Translations under genes and position numbers: made by a program
Notes under the pieces: generated by a model
The model's database searches: none
Seen by the model: the letters and a program-made list of their open reading frames with translations, nothing else
Told to the model about the DNA's origin: nothing
DNA from: AP-15 sp963733945
GTDB taxonomy: Bacteria > Pseudomonadota > Alphaproteobacteria > ATCC43930 > CGMCC-115725
Length of the DNA stretch: 64,000 nucleotides
NCBI GenBank assembly: GCA_963733945.1
Contig: CAVTFD010000040.1
Location: 1 to 64,000, forward strand
Direction: 5' to 3'
Shown: one piece after another, positions 16,034 to 24,614 of the stretch
Layout: every line of letters begins with the position of its first letter
How positions within the stretch are numbered: position 1 is the stretch's first letter

Positions 16034-17215
16034 TCACGCGGCCTGGTCGAGATGGAAGAATTCGACGCAGTTGTCGGCCCAGATCCGCCGTTTGTCGGCT
16101 TCGGGGATGTCGGCGTAGATCTTGTCGATCAGCGAGCGCGAGTTGGGCCACTCGCATTCGATATGCGGAAAGTCGGTGGCGAACATGATCCGGTCGACGC
16201 CGACATGCTGGCGCTCCTCGACCGCGACGCGCTCGTACTGCACGCTGAAATAGACGTGGTTGCGCACGTAGTGGCTCGGTAATTCTTTCAATGGTTGGAA
16301 GCCGAGATATTCCTGAGCCCAGCCGAGATGGCGCTGGTACCACAGATCCATGTGCTCGAGCCAGAACGGGACCCAGCCGAGCCGGGTCTCGGCAAAGAAG
16401 ATCTTCAGCTTAGGGTGGCGTTCGAACACGCCGGCCAAAACCAGCTGGGCGATGCTGACTGACGGCGCCAGGCCGAAATTGCACAGCCATTCGAGGAATG
16501 GCCGGCGCAGCCGCTGCATGATTACCGGGTCTTCTTTCGGATATTTGAAGGTCGGCTGGGTCGCGCGCGCGCCGGTGCGATAGAACTGGACATGTACCGT
16601 CACCGGCATGTCCATATCGACCGCGGCGGCCCAGAACTTGTCGTCCTCCGGCGTCGGATAACCCTTGGCGCTGGGTAGGGCACCCATCAGGATGCCCTTG
16701 AGGCCGAGTTTCTTGCAATGCGCCATCTCGGCGATTGCGTCGTCGACATTGGTGATCGGAATGACGCCCATGCCGATCAGGCGGTCAGGCGCTACCGCAC
16801 AATATTCCTCGGCGAGCCAGTCGTTGTAGCCGCGGATCACCGCCTTGTAGACCTCGTCATGGCTGATGTTGCGCCAGAACACCGGTCCCGCGACCATCGC
16901 CGCGAACAGGACTTCGGCGTCCATGCCGTCGCGGTCCTGTTCCTTGATCCGCTGCTCGGGCGAGCCGGTGCCGGCGGCGTCGGCGACCTTGAGGCCAAAG
17001 GGCTGCCAGGTCCCCTCGGCACGGCCGGCGCGCAAATCGAGAAAATTCGCTTCCAATAATGGCTGGCCCTCGATCATCAGGGCGTCGCCGCCGTCGGGCA
17101 GATGGACGGTATGGGGCGCGCGGTCACGGTACTTCTGCGGCACCCGATGGGTCCACCGCTCGGGCGGGACTTCGAGATGCCCGTCGCTCGACATCAGGTT
17201 ATATTTGCGCGCCAT
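16034..17215 (-). CDS. Amidohydrolase-2 family metal-dependent hydrolase/decarboxylase
   Basis: A 393-aa TIM-barrel protein of the ACMSD/resorcylate-decarboxylase-like superfamily. It has an N-terminal metal motif (MSSDGHLEVP, D11-x-H13) and the C-terminal signature FATDFPHIECEWPNS, followed by the NCVEFFHL ending (the usual ENA...LY). Such enzymes hydrolyse or decarboxylate aromatic or ring-opened acids. It is the last gene of the minus-strand operon 20379-16034, together with an extradiol dioxygenase, two di-iron proteins and two ferredoxins. A role in handling a ring-cleavage product or aromatic acid is plausible but inferred from context. Confidence 0.88.
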   Translation of the reverse strand: MARKYNLMSSDGHLEVPPERWTHRVPQKYRDRAPHTVHLPDGGDALMIEGQPLLEANFLDLRAGRAEGTWQPFGLKVADAAGTGSPEQRIKEQDRDGMDAEVLFAAMVAGPVFWRNISHDEVYKAVIRGYNDWLAEEYCAVAPDRLIGMGVIPITNVDDAIAEMAHCKKLGLKGILMGALPSAKGYPTPEDDKFWAAAVDMDMPVTVHVQFYRTGARATQPTFKYPKEDPVIMQRLRRPFLEWLCNFGLAPSVSIAQLVLAGVFERHPKLKIFFAETRLGWVPFWLEHMDLWYQRHLGWAQEYLGFQPLKELPSHYVRNHVYFSVQYERVAVEERQHVGVDRIMFATDFPHIECEWPNSRSLIDKIYADIPEADKRRIWADNCVEFFHLDQAA

Positions 17216-17239
17216 ATCATTCTCCGTCGGTCCATCTCG

Positions 17240-17434
17240 TCAGATCGCATACTGCACCAGCGCGCCGGGGGCGGGGCAATAGTCGAGGCATTCGCCGCAA
17301 CCGGTGCATTTGGCCGGCTGCACCTCGTAGAGGTGGCGCGGCTCCAGCAACATCGGCCGGATCGCTGATTCCGGGCACACTTCGCGGCACAGGCCGCACG
17401 AGTTGCAGATCGCATAGTCGATCCGCACCTTCAT
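17240..17434 (-). CDS. 2[4Fe-4S] ferredoxin (ferredoxin 2 of oxidative operon)
   Basis: A 64-aa protein from ATG 17434 (MKVRIDYAICNSCGLC). Two cysteine sets, C10/C13/C16/C20 and C43/C46/C49/C53, match a bacterial-type ferredoxin carrying two 4Fe-4S clusters. It should pass electrons to one of the oxidative enzymes in the same operon. It starts after the repeat at 17462-17537 and lies 24 bases before the amidohydrolase gene. The longer frame (from 17461) runs into the repeat and is not favoured. Confidence 0.9.
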   Translation of the reverse strand: MKVRIDYAICNSCGLCREVCPESAIRPMLLEPRHLYEVQPAKCTGCGECLDYCPAPGALVQYAI

Positions 17435-17461
17435 CAACCGGTCATCCGGCCGTCGTAGCAC

Positions 17462-17537
17462 TTGTCATTGCGAGGAGCGCAGCGACGAAGCAATCCCGAT
17501 GAGGCACGAGATTGCTTCGCTTCGCTCGCAATGACAA
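17462..17537. repeat. REP-type inverted repeat inside the oxidative operon
   Basis: TTGTCATTGCGAG...GAAGCAATC and GATTGC...CTCGCAATGACAA form an imperfect inverted repeat of a kind widely scattered in proteobacterial genomes. It lies between the di-iron protein gene (stop 17553) and ferredoxin 2 (start 17434), and could weaken or process the operon mRNA there. Confidence 0.75.
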
Positions 17538-17552
17538 ATCTTCGCCGTTCCT

Positions 17553-18272
17553 TCATCGAATCCCGCCGATTTGGTGCAGCAGATAATCCAGCACGTCTTC
17601 GACGGGCTTTTGTGTCTCGGGGGTCGCACACAGGAAGTCGATCTGGAACTTGCCTTCCATGAAGTGCATCAGTTCCTCGTCGCGCTGGCTCAGATGCTCG
17701 TGGCGTACCAGCGGATCGGCGACCCGGTCGAGATAGGCCATGATGCCGATGCAGGCATTGGCCTCGGTGTAGTAATTCTGGGCGGCGCGGGCCAGCGGAT
17801 GGATATGCGGGAACATCATCGACAGCCCGAAATAGGCCGGCAGCGGCTGGGTGTTGGCCTGCGCGATGTCCATCAGTTCGTGCTCGTTGTCGATCCAGCC
17901 CTTGCCGAGCAAAACGTCGGCGTGCAGCTTGCTGTGCTTGCATTCGTCCCAGATCTGGCGGGCGCGCATGCGCTGCAGGTCGATGTAGCGCTCCTGGTCG
18001 GCGATATCGACCGATAAGAGCTGGCCCGACATCTGCTTGATCGACATGTGGACGCCTTCGGCGGCATAGCCGCGCAATGCCCGATCCTTTTTCCAGTCCT
18101 CGTCGTTGGTCGCCAATTCGCGCTCGATCTCGGCGAGGGTGCGTTCCAGTGAAATCTCCCACCCCCTAACGCAGCGCTCGCGGGTCAAGCGCAGCCGGAA
18201 CTCGGCGCCGGGCGCCCCCGGCATCGTCGGCCATACCCATTTGTCGAGAAACTGTTCGAGGATCGGCTGCAT
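17553..18272 (-). CDS. Ferritin-like di-iron protein (subunit B)
   Basis: A 239-aa helical protein. Two ExxH motifs are visible, E110-C-K-H113 (WDECKHSKLH) and E200-L-M-H203 (DEELMHFMEG), plus candidate ligand Glu at 94 and 170. This gives the complete four-Glu/two-His set of a ferritin-like carboxylate-bridged di-iron site, as in ribonucleotide reductase R2 and bacterial multicomponent or CoA-ester epoxidases. I do not recognise the exact family. Its start is one base after the ferredoxin 1 stop. A second, different ferritin-like protein is encoded at 18540-19277; the two could form a heteromer like PaaA/PaaC. That pairing is inference. Confidence 0.75.
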   Translation of the reverse strand: MQPILEQFLDKWVWPTMPGAPGAEFRLRLTRERCVRGWEISLERTLAEIERELATNDEDWKKDRALRGYAAEGVHMSIKQMSGQLLSVDIADQERYIDLQRMRARQIWDECKHSKLHADVLLGKGWIDNEHELMDIAQANTQPLPAYFGLSMMFPHIHPLARAAQNYYTEANACIGIMAYLDRVADPLVRHEHLSQRDEELMHFMEGKFQIDFLCATPETQKPVEDVLDYLLHQIGGIR

Positions 18273-18273
18273 G

Positions 18274-18528
18274 TCAGGCCTCCTGCCACGCCTCGGGCGG
18301 GGGAGGGACCATAGAGCGGCCGGTCTCGGCCTCGACGATCGACCCCTCGGCCGGGCAATACATCAGGCACGCGGTGCACCCGGGATAGGTGCATTTATCG
18401 ATATCGATTTCGATGCGGTGCAACGGCTCCAATGCCACATAGACGGCGTTGAGATCGATCTCGCGGCAGACGACGTAGCACATTCGGCATTCGGTGCAGC
18501 GCTGATGATCGATCTTCAGGCTGGCCAT
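18274..18528 (-). CDS. 2[4Fe-4S] ferredoxin (ferredoxin 1 of oxidative operon)
   Basis: An 84-aa protein from ATG 18528 (MASLKIDHQRCTECRMC). The cysteines are C11/C14/C17/C21 and C46/C51/C54/C58. The second set has an unusual CxxxxC opening (CTYPGCTACLMYC), unlike the standard CxxCxxC of ferredoxin 2. The Pro-rich tail (PPPPEAWQEA) is extra. It lies between the two ferritin-like genes with 11- and 1-base gaps, so it is most likely the dedicated electron donor of their di-iron centres. Confidence 0.9.
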   Translation of the reverse strand: MASLKIDHQRCTECRMCYVVCREIDLNAVYVALEPLHRIEIDIDKCTYPGCTACLMYCPAEGSIVEAETGRSMVPPPPEAWQEA

Positions 18529-18539
18529 ACCGGGTTCCC

Positions 18540-19277
18540 TCAATCCAGCACTTGAACCCGCTGCATCGGCGGCGCCGGGGTCTGCCGGTCGAGGACGAAA
18601 TCGCCGAGCTCGTGCAGAAAGCGGCCGTAGTCGCGTTTGGCGACGGCGCAGGCCCAGCGGCACAGCTCGGCCTCGACCGGTTTCTCGATAAATTCTTCGA
18701 CGATGCGGCGGCCCATATTGATGTGGCTGCGATTCTCGACGGCCTGGCTTGTGAAGACGCCTTGAAGATCAGTGTCCGAGGTCGCCGCGGCCAGCCGCTC
18801 CATCCAGTCGAACTCGATGACCTTGGGACCCAAATTCAGTGCGGCGATGCGGATCGGATGTGGATACGTGGCTAGGTTGCGCAACGAAAAGACGTAATAG
18901 GCCAGCGCCGAATCGAGCGCGAATTGGCCATAGGGTTGATGAAACGCCTCCTTCTGGGTGGCGATCGCCCCGCGCCGCAGCAGCGCGTCGAGATACAACA
19001 TCTCGTGGGTGGATTCGTCGACGATCTGTTTCGAGAACAGATATTTGACCGAGGCTGGAAAGTCGTTGATCTCCAGGCCCTGACCCCAGCCGCCATAGAT
19101 GTAATAAAACATCCGTTCGAGGGTCCACAGGCGACCGATCAGCCGGGCGGCGGCCGCGGCGTCGATGCCGTTCTGCCCGGCTGCCGCGATCACAGCCTCG
19201 ATCGGGGTGGCGCGGCTTTCCGCCCGGCTCTTGCCGATCAGCTCCTGCGCCAGTTCCCGCCCCGGCAGGTCGGGCAT
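18540..19277 (-). CDS. Ferritin-like di-iron protein (subunit A)
   Basis: A protein of 245 aa from ATG 19277 (MPDLPGRELAQELIGKSR). The longer frame upstream is a translated REP sequence and is rejected. Candidate di-iron ligands are E54 (WTLERMFYYIYGG), E88xxH91 (VDESTHEMLYLD), E155 (KVIEFDWME) and E181xxxH185 (VENRSHINMG), a ribonucleotide-reductase-R2-like pattern. It is clearly different from the 239-aa partner at 17553. With ferredoxin 1 between them and a LigB-like dioxygenase upstream, it looks like part of an O2-activating system for an unidentified substrate. Confidence 0.75.
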   Translation of the reverse strand: MPDLPGRELAQELIGKSRAESRATPIEAVIAAAGQNGIDAAAAARLIGRLWTLERMFYYIYGGWGQGLEINDFPASVKYLFSKQIVDESTHEMLYLDALLRRGAIATQKEAFHQPYGQFALDSALAYYVFSLRNLATYPHPIRIAALNLGPKVIEFDWMERLAAATSDTDLQGVFTSQAVENRSHINMGRRIVEEFIEKPVEAELCRWACAVAKRDYGRFLHELGDFVLDRQTPAPPMQRVQVLD

Positions 19278-19279
19278 TA

Positions 19280-19329
19280 CCCCCACCCTAAGCCCTCGCC
19301 CGCGTGCGGGGGAGGGAATGGGAGGGGGC
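19280..19329. repeat. GC-rich REP-type hairpin
   Basis: CCCTCGCCCGC / GCGGGGGAGGG (19293-19316) with CCCCCACCC and GGGAGGGGG flanks. It is a common alphaproteobacterial dispersed repeat sitting exactly between the dioxygenase stop and the di-iron subunit A start. Confidence 0.75.
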
Positions 19330-20379
19330 TCACGGTTCGTAGACCGCAAAGCATTTGTTGGAGTTGAAGATCCAGCTTTCGACAAACGACGTTTCGGTCG
19401 GCCGCCTTTCGAGCGCGTTCATCGCGCCCATCAGGCACATCCAGTTCAGGATCTCCTGCTGGCCGCTGTCTTCGACCGCGCTCAGCGGACGCTCGCGCCA
19501 GGCCGCGTAATCGCTCCTCACCAGCGCGTCGTATAGTCCGCGGTCGGCCGGAACATCCGGGTAAAGCAAATAGTTCTTCGGCGTCAGAAACGCGTGCGAC
19601 CAGCTCGACGAGGCGATCAGCGCCACCCGATACGGACTGTCGGCGACGACCCTGGCGCAGGCCGCTCCGAGGTCGAAGCAGCGCCATGGAAGCGGGGAGG
19701 GCGGATCGAGTTCGTCCTCAGACGGCAATTCGCTGAGGCTGCGCACGCCGGCGTGTTGGGCGATGACCCGGCGACCATAACAATTAACCTGGAACGGCAG
19801 CACCGGGTAGGGGAAGCCTTTCCGATCGTAATCCATGAAAAGCAAGGTGTTCAGAAACGCGTGGCCGAGCTGGTGATGCAGCGGGCGGTAGGCATAGGAA
19901 ACGTCGAACCCGCTTTCGATCATCTTACCGGCGATGTATTTGCCGGCGCCGGGATGGCCCTTATATTCGAAAACCTTGTCTTTGGGCTCGTTCCAGGCAT
20001 TCTCGGCGCGATAATACTCCCATGGCTTTGGCGCCATCCCTTCGTAGGCCAGCAGGCAAAACGGCGGAATGATGTCTTCGCGGAAGTTTTCGTACTGATC
20101 GTCGCCCCATATCACGACCAAGTCGGGAGCGAACTCGTCGAGAACCCGGCGCGCGTTGCGGAACCCCGATATCAGCGCCTCGCGATGCCGCCGCGCCGCG
20201 GACAGCCCCTGGTCGGCGCCGTATTCCTCGCGCATTGCCGCCGGCCAGCCCTCGGGATGGCGATATTGGTCGGGGAGCGCCGGATCGTCGAGGATGCGCT
20301 TCAGGATGCGCCCCATGCTCTCGTCGGTTCCCGAAAGCGGCGGAAAGTGGGTGACGCCGAGGCCCAGAATCTCTCCCAT
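19330..20379 (-). CDS. Class III extradiol ring-cleavage dioxygenase (LigB-like)
   Basis: A protein of 349 aa from ATG 20379 (MGEILGLGVTHFPPLSG), with GGAGG nine bases upstream; the upstream in-frame ATG at 20394 overlaps that site and is disfavoured. The LigB-type signature is H11 in GVTHFPP, the DLVVIWGDDQYENF core, HHQLGHAFLN and a late ASSSWSHAFL. These proteins bind non-haem Fe(II) and cleave catecholic rings, though several relatives act on non-aromatic substrates. It is the first gene of the minus-strand operon running to 16034, which includes two ferritin-like proteins, two ferredoxins and an amidohydrolase. Confidence 0.88.
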   Translation of the reverse strand: MGEILGLGVTHFPPLSGTDESMGRILKRILDDPALPDQYRHPEGWPAAMREEYGADQGLSAARRHREALISGFRNARRVLDEFAPDLVVIWGDDQYENFREDIIPPFCLLAYEGMAPKPWEYYRAENAWNEPKDKVFEYKGHPGAGKYIAGKMIESGFDVSYAYRPLHHQLGHAFLNTLLFMDYDRKGFPYPVLPFQVNCYGRRVIAQHAGVRSLSELPSEDELDPPSPLPWRCFDLGAACARVVADSPYRVALIASSSWSHAFLTPKNYLLYPDVPADRGLYDALVRSDYAAWRERPLSAVEDSGQQEILNWMCLMGAMNALERRPTETSFVESWIFNSNKCFAVYEP

Positions 20380-20613
20380 GTCTAATCCTCCCAAGGCGCG
20401 CGAAGCGCGATCACTGGGGGGTACGTTTGCGGGGCTATTTTGTCAAGGTTCGGCATGCGGCGCGGCCCGGCGATTCGCCGCCAGCCAATGTCGAATTTAC
20501 TTCTGCGAAAGACAAGGACCGAGGATTTCGCCCGATGTCGCCGCGGCGTTGCAAAAACCGGCCCGGTTGTGGCAAGAACGCGCCGGGGGTTAGAGGACCG
20601 AAGGGGATCTGCG

Positions 20614-21627
20614 ATGGCCGCTCGTCGCTTTAGCCGACGGATGATGCTTGCCGCGCCGCTCGCCGCCACGGCAGGCGCCTTGGCCGGGTCGTCGGCCAAG
20701 GGAGCCGAGGGCGATTTCTATGCGTTTCTCGACACGGTCCGGCGCGAGGCCGCCGCGCGGGGAATCCGGCTGTCGACGGTCGATTCGGCTCTGCGCAGCG
20801 CCGAATATTTGCCGCATGTCATCGAGCTCGATCGCCACCAGCCCGAACAAGTGCTGACTTTTGCCCAATATCTGCAAAAGACCGTAAGCCCGCAGCGCAT
20901 CGAGAATGCGCGCCGTCAGCTGTTCGACAACCGAGTGCTGCTCGACGCGGTGCGGCGACGCTATGACGTCGAGCCCCGCCTTATCGTCGCTCTGTGGGGT
21001 CTCGAAAGCGATTTCGGCGCGGTCACCGGCAATTATCTCGTCGTCTCGTCGCTGGCCACGCTCGGTTTCGACGGGCGGCGCGGCCCCTATTTTCGCGGCG
21101 AGCTGATCTCGGCGTTGCGGATCATCGATCAGGGAAACGTTGCGGCCCCGGATATGACCGGCTCATGGGCGGGGGCCATGGGCCAATGCCAATTCATGCC
21201 ATCGACTTTTCTCGGTTATGCCGTCGACTACGACGGTGACGGACGGCGCAACATTTGGACCGATCGCGGTGACGTTCTGGCCTCGATCGCCAATTTCATC
21301 GGGCATCTCGGCTGGCGCAACGACGAGACCTGGGGACGGGCGGTGCTGCTGCCGCCGGGTTTCGATGCGCGCTTTACCGGGCTGGGGGTCAGGCGGCCGA
21401 CCGGCGAGTGGAGCCGGCTAGGGGTCCGCAATGTCGATTCAAGCCCGCTTCCGGCTCGGGAGATCGAGGCCTCGCTGGTCATGCCGGGGGGCGCCGACGG
21501 TCCGGCGCTGCTCGTCTTCAGCAATTTCCGGACGATCATGAGGTGGAACAACTCGGTCTATTTTGCTGCCGCAGTCGGCTATCTCGCCGACAGCATGTCG
21601 GGTCAGGTGCGCATCGAGCACGGCTGA
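20614..21627 (+). CDS. Lytic murein transglycosylase, MltB family
   Basis: A protein of 337 aa from ATG 20614 (AAGGGGA upstream). The N-terminus MAARRFSRRMMLAAPLAATAG has a twin-arginine (RR) followed by a hydrophobic core, suggesting Tat export and no lipobox. The catalytic Glu131 lies in ALWGLESDFGAVTGNY. The DMTGSWAGAMGQCQFMPSTF and VDYDGDGRRNIW segments are characteristic of the MltB/SltB-like family. It cuts glycan strands of peptidoglycan to 1,6-anhydro products, which feed NagZ. The next gene, rlpA, encodes another cell-wall lytic protein. Confidence 0.93.
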   Translation: MAARRFSRRMMLAAPLAATAGALAGSSAKGAEGDFYAFLDTVRREAAARGIRLSTVDSALRSAEYLPHVIELDRHQPEQVLTFAQYLQKTVSPQRIENARRQLFDNRVLLDAVRRRYDVEPRLIVALWGLESDFGAVTGNYLVVSSLATLGFDGRRGPYFRGELISALRIIDQGNVAAPDMTGSWAGAMGQCQFMPSTFLGYAVDYDGDGRRNIWTDRGDVLASIANFIGHLGWRNDETWGRAVLLPPGFDARFTGLGVRRPTGEWSRLGVRNVDSSPLPAREIEASLVMPGGADGPALLVFSNFRTIMRWNNSVYFAAAVGYLADSMSGQVRIEHG

Positions 21628-21654
21628 CCGCTGACGAGTGGGGGGATCGGGGGA

Positions 21655-22668
21655 ATGAATGTCGCCGGCCGGATGCGGGCTTCGGCGCCTATGGTCATTG
21701 TTGGTCTCGCGCTTGCCGGTTGCGGTTCACAGCCGCGCACGGGGACTTACCACAGCGGCGGCAACCACTACGTCGCTGGGCATCCGATGTACAGGGTCGG
21801 CGAACCATATCAGATCAAGGGTGTCTGGTACTATCCGGCAGTCGATTACAATTACGACAAAACCGGGACCGCCTCCTGGTATGGCGAGCAATTCCATGGG
21901 CGATACACCGCGAACGGCGAAATCTTCGACCTGAACCAGCTGACGGCGGCCCACACGACGCTGCCGATGCCAAGTATCGTCGAGGTGACCAACCTCCAAA
22001 ACGGCCGCTCGCTGCAATTGCGGGTCAACGATCGAGGGCCTTTTGTCGACGGCCGCCTGATCGACGTGTCGCGCCGGGCGGCGCAGCTGCTCGGCTTCGA
22101 GACCAAGGGCACCACCCCGGTTCGGGTCAGGATCCTCAAGGACGCCAGCATCCAGGTTGCCGAGGAGGCCATGCACAACAGCGGCGGCGCCATCATGCTC
22201 GCCCAGACAGCGAGCTTGCCGCCGCCGATGGCGCAGACCGCGTTCCAACCGCATGCCGCAGAAGGTCTACCGCCCTCGGCGCGTGCGGCCAACATCGTGG
22301 CGGGACCGATTGTCGACACGCAAACGGCAGCCCTGCCGCCATCAGCGCCCGCACCCAACGTCGTGGCGGGACCGATCGTCGACACACAAATGCCAACTTC
22401 GCCGCCCAGGGTGGCCGCTAGCCCGATCGAGTCCCCGTCAGGCCGGATCTTCGTCCAGGCCGGCGCGTTCTCGGTGCGGGACAATGCGCAGCGCGTGCAA
22501 TCGCGCATCGCCCCGCTGGGCAGTGTCCAGGTGATGACGGCCTCGGTCAAAGGGATCTCGGTTTACCGAGTGCGGCTCGGCCCGGTGGAGAACGTGGCAC
22601 AGGCGGATCGCTTGCTGCAGCGCGTCGTCAACAGCGGCTACCGCGAGGCGCGGATCGTCAGCGACTGA
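21655..22668 (+). CDS. rlpA: Septal ring lytic transglycosylase RlpA (lipoprotein, DPBB plus SPOR)
   Basis: A 337-aa lipoprotein with lipobox LALAGC (Cys23). The double-psi beta-barrel domain runs from about 70 to 165 (GTASWYGEQFHGRYTANGEIFD, LQLRVNDRGPF). A Pro-rich linker carries two near-identical 20-aa units (around NIVAGPIVDTQTAALPPSAP and NVVAGPIVDTQMPTSPP). A SPOR domain occupies about 260-337. RlpA cleaves glycans lacking stem peptides at the division septum. It is followed after 30 bases by a D,D-carboxypeptidase gene. Confidence 0.94.
   Translation: MNVAGRMRASAPMVIVGLALAGCGSQPRTGTYHSGGNHYVAGHPMYRVGEPYQIKGVWYYPAVDYNYDKTGTASWYGEQFHGRYTANGEIFDLNQLTAAHTTLPMPSIVEVTNLQNGRSLQLRVNDRGPFVDGRLIDVSRRAAQLLGFETKGTTPVRVRILKDASIQVAEEAMHNSGGAIMLAQTASLPPPMAQTAFQPHAAEGLPPSARAANIVAGPIVDTQTAALPPSAPAPNVVAGPIVDTQMPTSPPRVAASPIESPSGRIFVQAGAFSVRDNAQRVQSRIAPLGSVQVMTASVKGISVYRVRLGPVENVAQADRLLQRVVNSGYREARIVSD
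22291..22413. repeat. Tandem repeat in the rlpA linker
   Basis: Two imperfect units of about 63 bases sharing GTGGCGGGACCGAT and GTCGACAC cores encode the AGPIVDTQ repeats of the RlpA linker. Unit number could vary between strains. Confidence 0.6.
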
Positions 22669-22698
22669 AGCTAGGGCAGCGAGCTGGGGCGAACGGAA

Positions 22699-23916
22699 AT
22701 GAGCATGGCTCGGCGTCTTATCGGATTTCTGATCGGTGCGCTGCTGACCGTCGGTCTCGCTTGTCAGCCCGCGGCGGCAAAAGTCCGCGCGAAGTCGAAG
22801 ACGGCCAACCCGACCCCGGCGGCAACCGCAGCGGCCACGCCGGCCGCCGTGATCGATACCGGAGCGACACACGCATTCATCATCGAGGCCGAAACCGGCG
22901 CGGTATTGCTCGACAAGGGCGCCGACGAGCGCATGCCGCCGGCCTCGATGAGCAAAATGATGACCGCCTATGTCGTCTTCGGCATGCTGAAGGACGGGAA
23001 AGCCAAGCTCGACGATGAGTTGCCGGTCAGCGAGAACGCCTGGCGAACCGGGGGATCGAAAATGTTCGTTCCGCTCGGCGAGCACGTCAAAATCGGCGAT
23101 CTGATACGCGGCATGATCATCCAGTCGGGCAACGACGCCTGTGTCGTGCTCGCCGAAGGGCTCGCCGGAAGCGTCGAGGCGTTTGTCGATCTGATGAACC
23201 AAAAGGCCAAGGAGATCGGTCTCAAGGACAGCCATTTCGCAAATGTCGACGGCCTGCCCGATCCCAACCACTGGATGACGGCGCGCGATCTGGCCACCTT
23301 GGCGGTCCGAACGATCAAGGACTTTCCCGATTACTACAAGATTTATAGTGAGATTGATTTCACCTTTAACAATATCAAGCAAGGCAACCGTAACCCCTTG
23401 CTTTACAAGAACGATGGCGCCGACGGGCTGAAGACCGGGCACACCGAGGAAGCGGGGTACAGCATGACCGCCTCGGTGGTGCGCGGCGATCGCCGAATTG
23501 TCATGGTGCTGGGCGGGCTGCCGACAATGAAGGCGCGCGCACAGGAAAGCGACAGGCTGATCGAGTGGGCGTTTCGCGAGTACAACGACTATCGCCTGTT
23601 CAGCGCCGGCGACAAGGTGGATGAGGCCCCGGTCTGGCTCGGCGCCGACGCGCGGGTCCCGCTTACGGTCGCCAAGGATCTGGTCGTAACCCTGCCGCGC
23701 CGGGCGCGCACGGGGATGAAGGTCACCGTCCAATACGACAGCCCGCTTCCGGCCCCGATTACCAAGGGCGAGACCGTCGGCAAGATCGTCATCAGCGCTC
23801 CCGGCACGGACCCGATCGAGGCGCCGCTGACCGCTGCGGCCGAGGTCCCACGTATGAATGCGGTGGGCCGTATCGCGACGCTCGCGGGATATCTGGTCTG
23901 GGGCCAACGGCACTGA
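22699..23916 (+). CDS. D-alanyl-D-alanine carboxypeptidase (PBP5/6 type, S11)
   Basis: A 405-aa periplasmic enzyme with a signal peptide (cleaved near AAA-KVRA, about residue 29). The three penicillin-binding motifs are present: S83-M-S-K86 (PPASMSKMMTAYV), the SGN of IQSGNDACVVLAEG, and KTG in DGLKTGHTEEAGYSM. A C-terminal beta-rich domain and a hydrophobic end (IATLAGYLVWGQRH) probably anchor it at the membrane. It trims the terminal D-Ala of peptidoglycan stem peptides. It precedes tmk by five bases and belongs to the rlpA-dac-tmk-holB-metG order of alphaproteobacteria. Confidence 0.94.
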   Translation: MSMARRLIGFLIGALLTVGLACQPAAAKVRAKSKTANPTPAATAAATPAAVIDTGATHAFIIEAETGAVLLDKGADERMPPASMSKMMTAYVVFGMLKDGKAKLDDELPVSENAWRTGGSKMFVPLGEHVKIGDLIRGMIIQSGNDACVVLAEGLAGSVEAFVDLMNQKAKEIGLKDSHFANVDGLPDPNHWMTARDLATLAVRTIKDFPDYYKIYSEIDFTFNNIKQGNRNPLLYKNDGADGLKTGHTEEAGYSMTASVVRGDRRIVMVLGGLPTMKARAQESDRLIEWAFREYNDYRLFSAGDKVDEAPVWLGADARVPLTVAKDLVVTLPRRARTGMKVTVQYDSPLPAPITKGETVGKIVISAPGTDPIEAPLTAAAEVPRMNAVGRIATLAGYLVWGQRH

Positions 23917-23921
23917 GCCGG

Positions 23922-24563
23922 ATGCCGCGCGGCCGGTTCATCACCGTCGAGGGCGGCGAAGGCGCCGGCAAATCGACCCAGGTCGCACTGCTGGTCGCAG
24001 CACTCGAATGCGCCGGGATCTCGGCGCTGGCGACGCGTGAGCCGGGCGGGTCTTCGGGCGCCGAGGCGATCCGGCGGCTGTTGCTCGAAGGCGAGGGCGC
24101 GCGCTGGGACGCACAGAGTGAGACGCTGCTGCTCACCGCAGCCCGGCGCGACCATGTCACGCGGGTAATCGAGCCGGCTCTCGTACGAGGAATGTGGGTG
24201 GTATCCGACCGATTCGCCAACTCGACGCTCGCCTATCAGGGATACGGGCGAGGGCTCGCCGCGGCGGAGATTGCCGCGCTGCAGCGGTTTGCACTCGGCG
24301 ATTTCGCACCCGATCTGACATTAATCCTGGATCTGCCGGCCGCGACCGGGCTCGCCCGCGCGGCGGCCCGATCGCCCGCGGCCGACCGGTTCGAGCGCCT
24401 CGATCCGAGCTTTCACGACAGATTGCGCCAAGGGTTCCGTGAGATCGCCGCTGCCGAACCCGGCCGGTGCGTGCTGATCGACGCTTCCGGCGAACCGGAG
24501 GCAGTGCACCACGACGTGTTCGCCGCGGTGACGCAGCGACTCGGGGCGGCGCTCAGCGCCTGA
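23922..24563 (+). CDS. tmk: Thymidylate kinase
   Basis: A 213-aa kinase that converts dTMP to dTDP for DNA synthesis. It has the P-loop EGGEGAGKSTQ (10-20), the substrate motif REPGGSSGAEAIR and the DRFANSTLAYQGYGRGL segment with the DR(Y/F/H) signature. The length is normal. It lies between the carboxypeptidase gene and holB, a common alphaproteobacterial order. Confidence 0.97.
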   Translation: MPRGRFITVEGGEGAGKSTQVALLVAALECAGISALATREPGGSSGAEAIRRLLLEGEGARWDAQSETLLLTAARRDHVTRVIEPALVRGMWVVSDRFANSTLAYQGYGRGLAAAEIAALQRFALGDFAPDLTLILDLPAATGLARAAARSPAADRFERLDPSFHDRLRQGFREIAAAEPGRCVLIDASGEPEAVHHDVFAAVTQRLGAALSA

Positions 24564-24614
24564 AAAACGCATGCAGCGGTATCGACCCCTCGTTGAGCGC
24601 AGGCCACGGCCTCG

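Noticed and set aside
19278..19385. N-terminal extension of di-iron subunit A
   Set aside because: The extra residues are a translated REP hairpin; ATG 19277 starts the conserved-looking protein.
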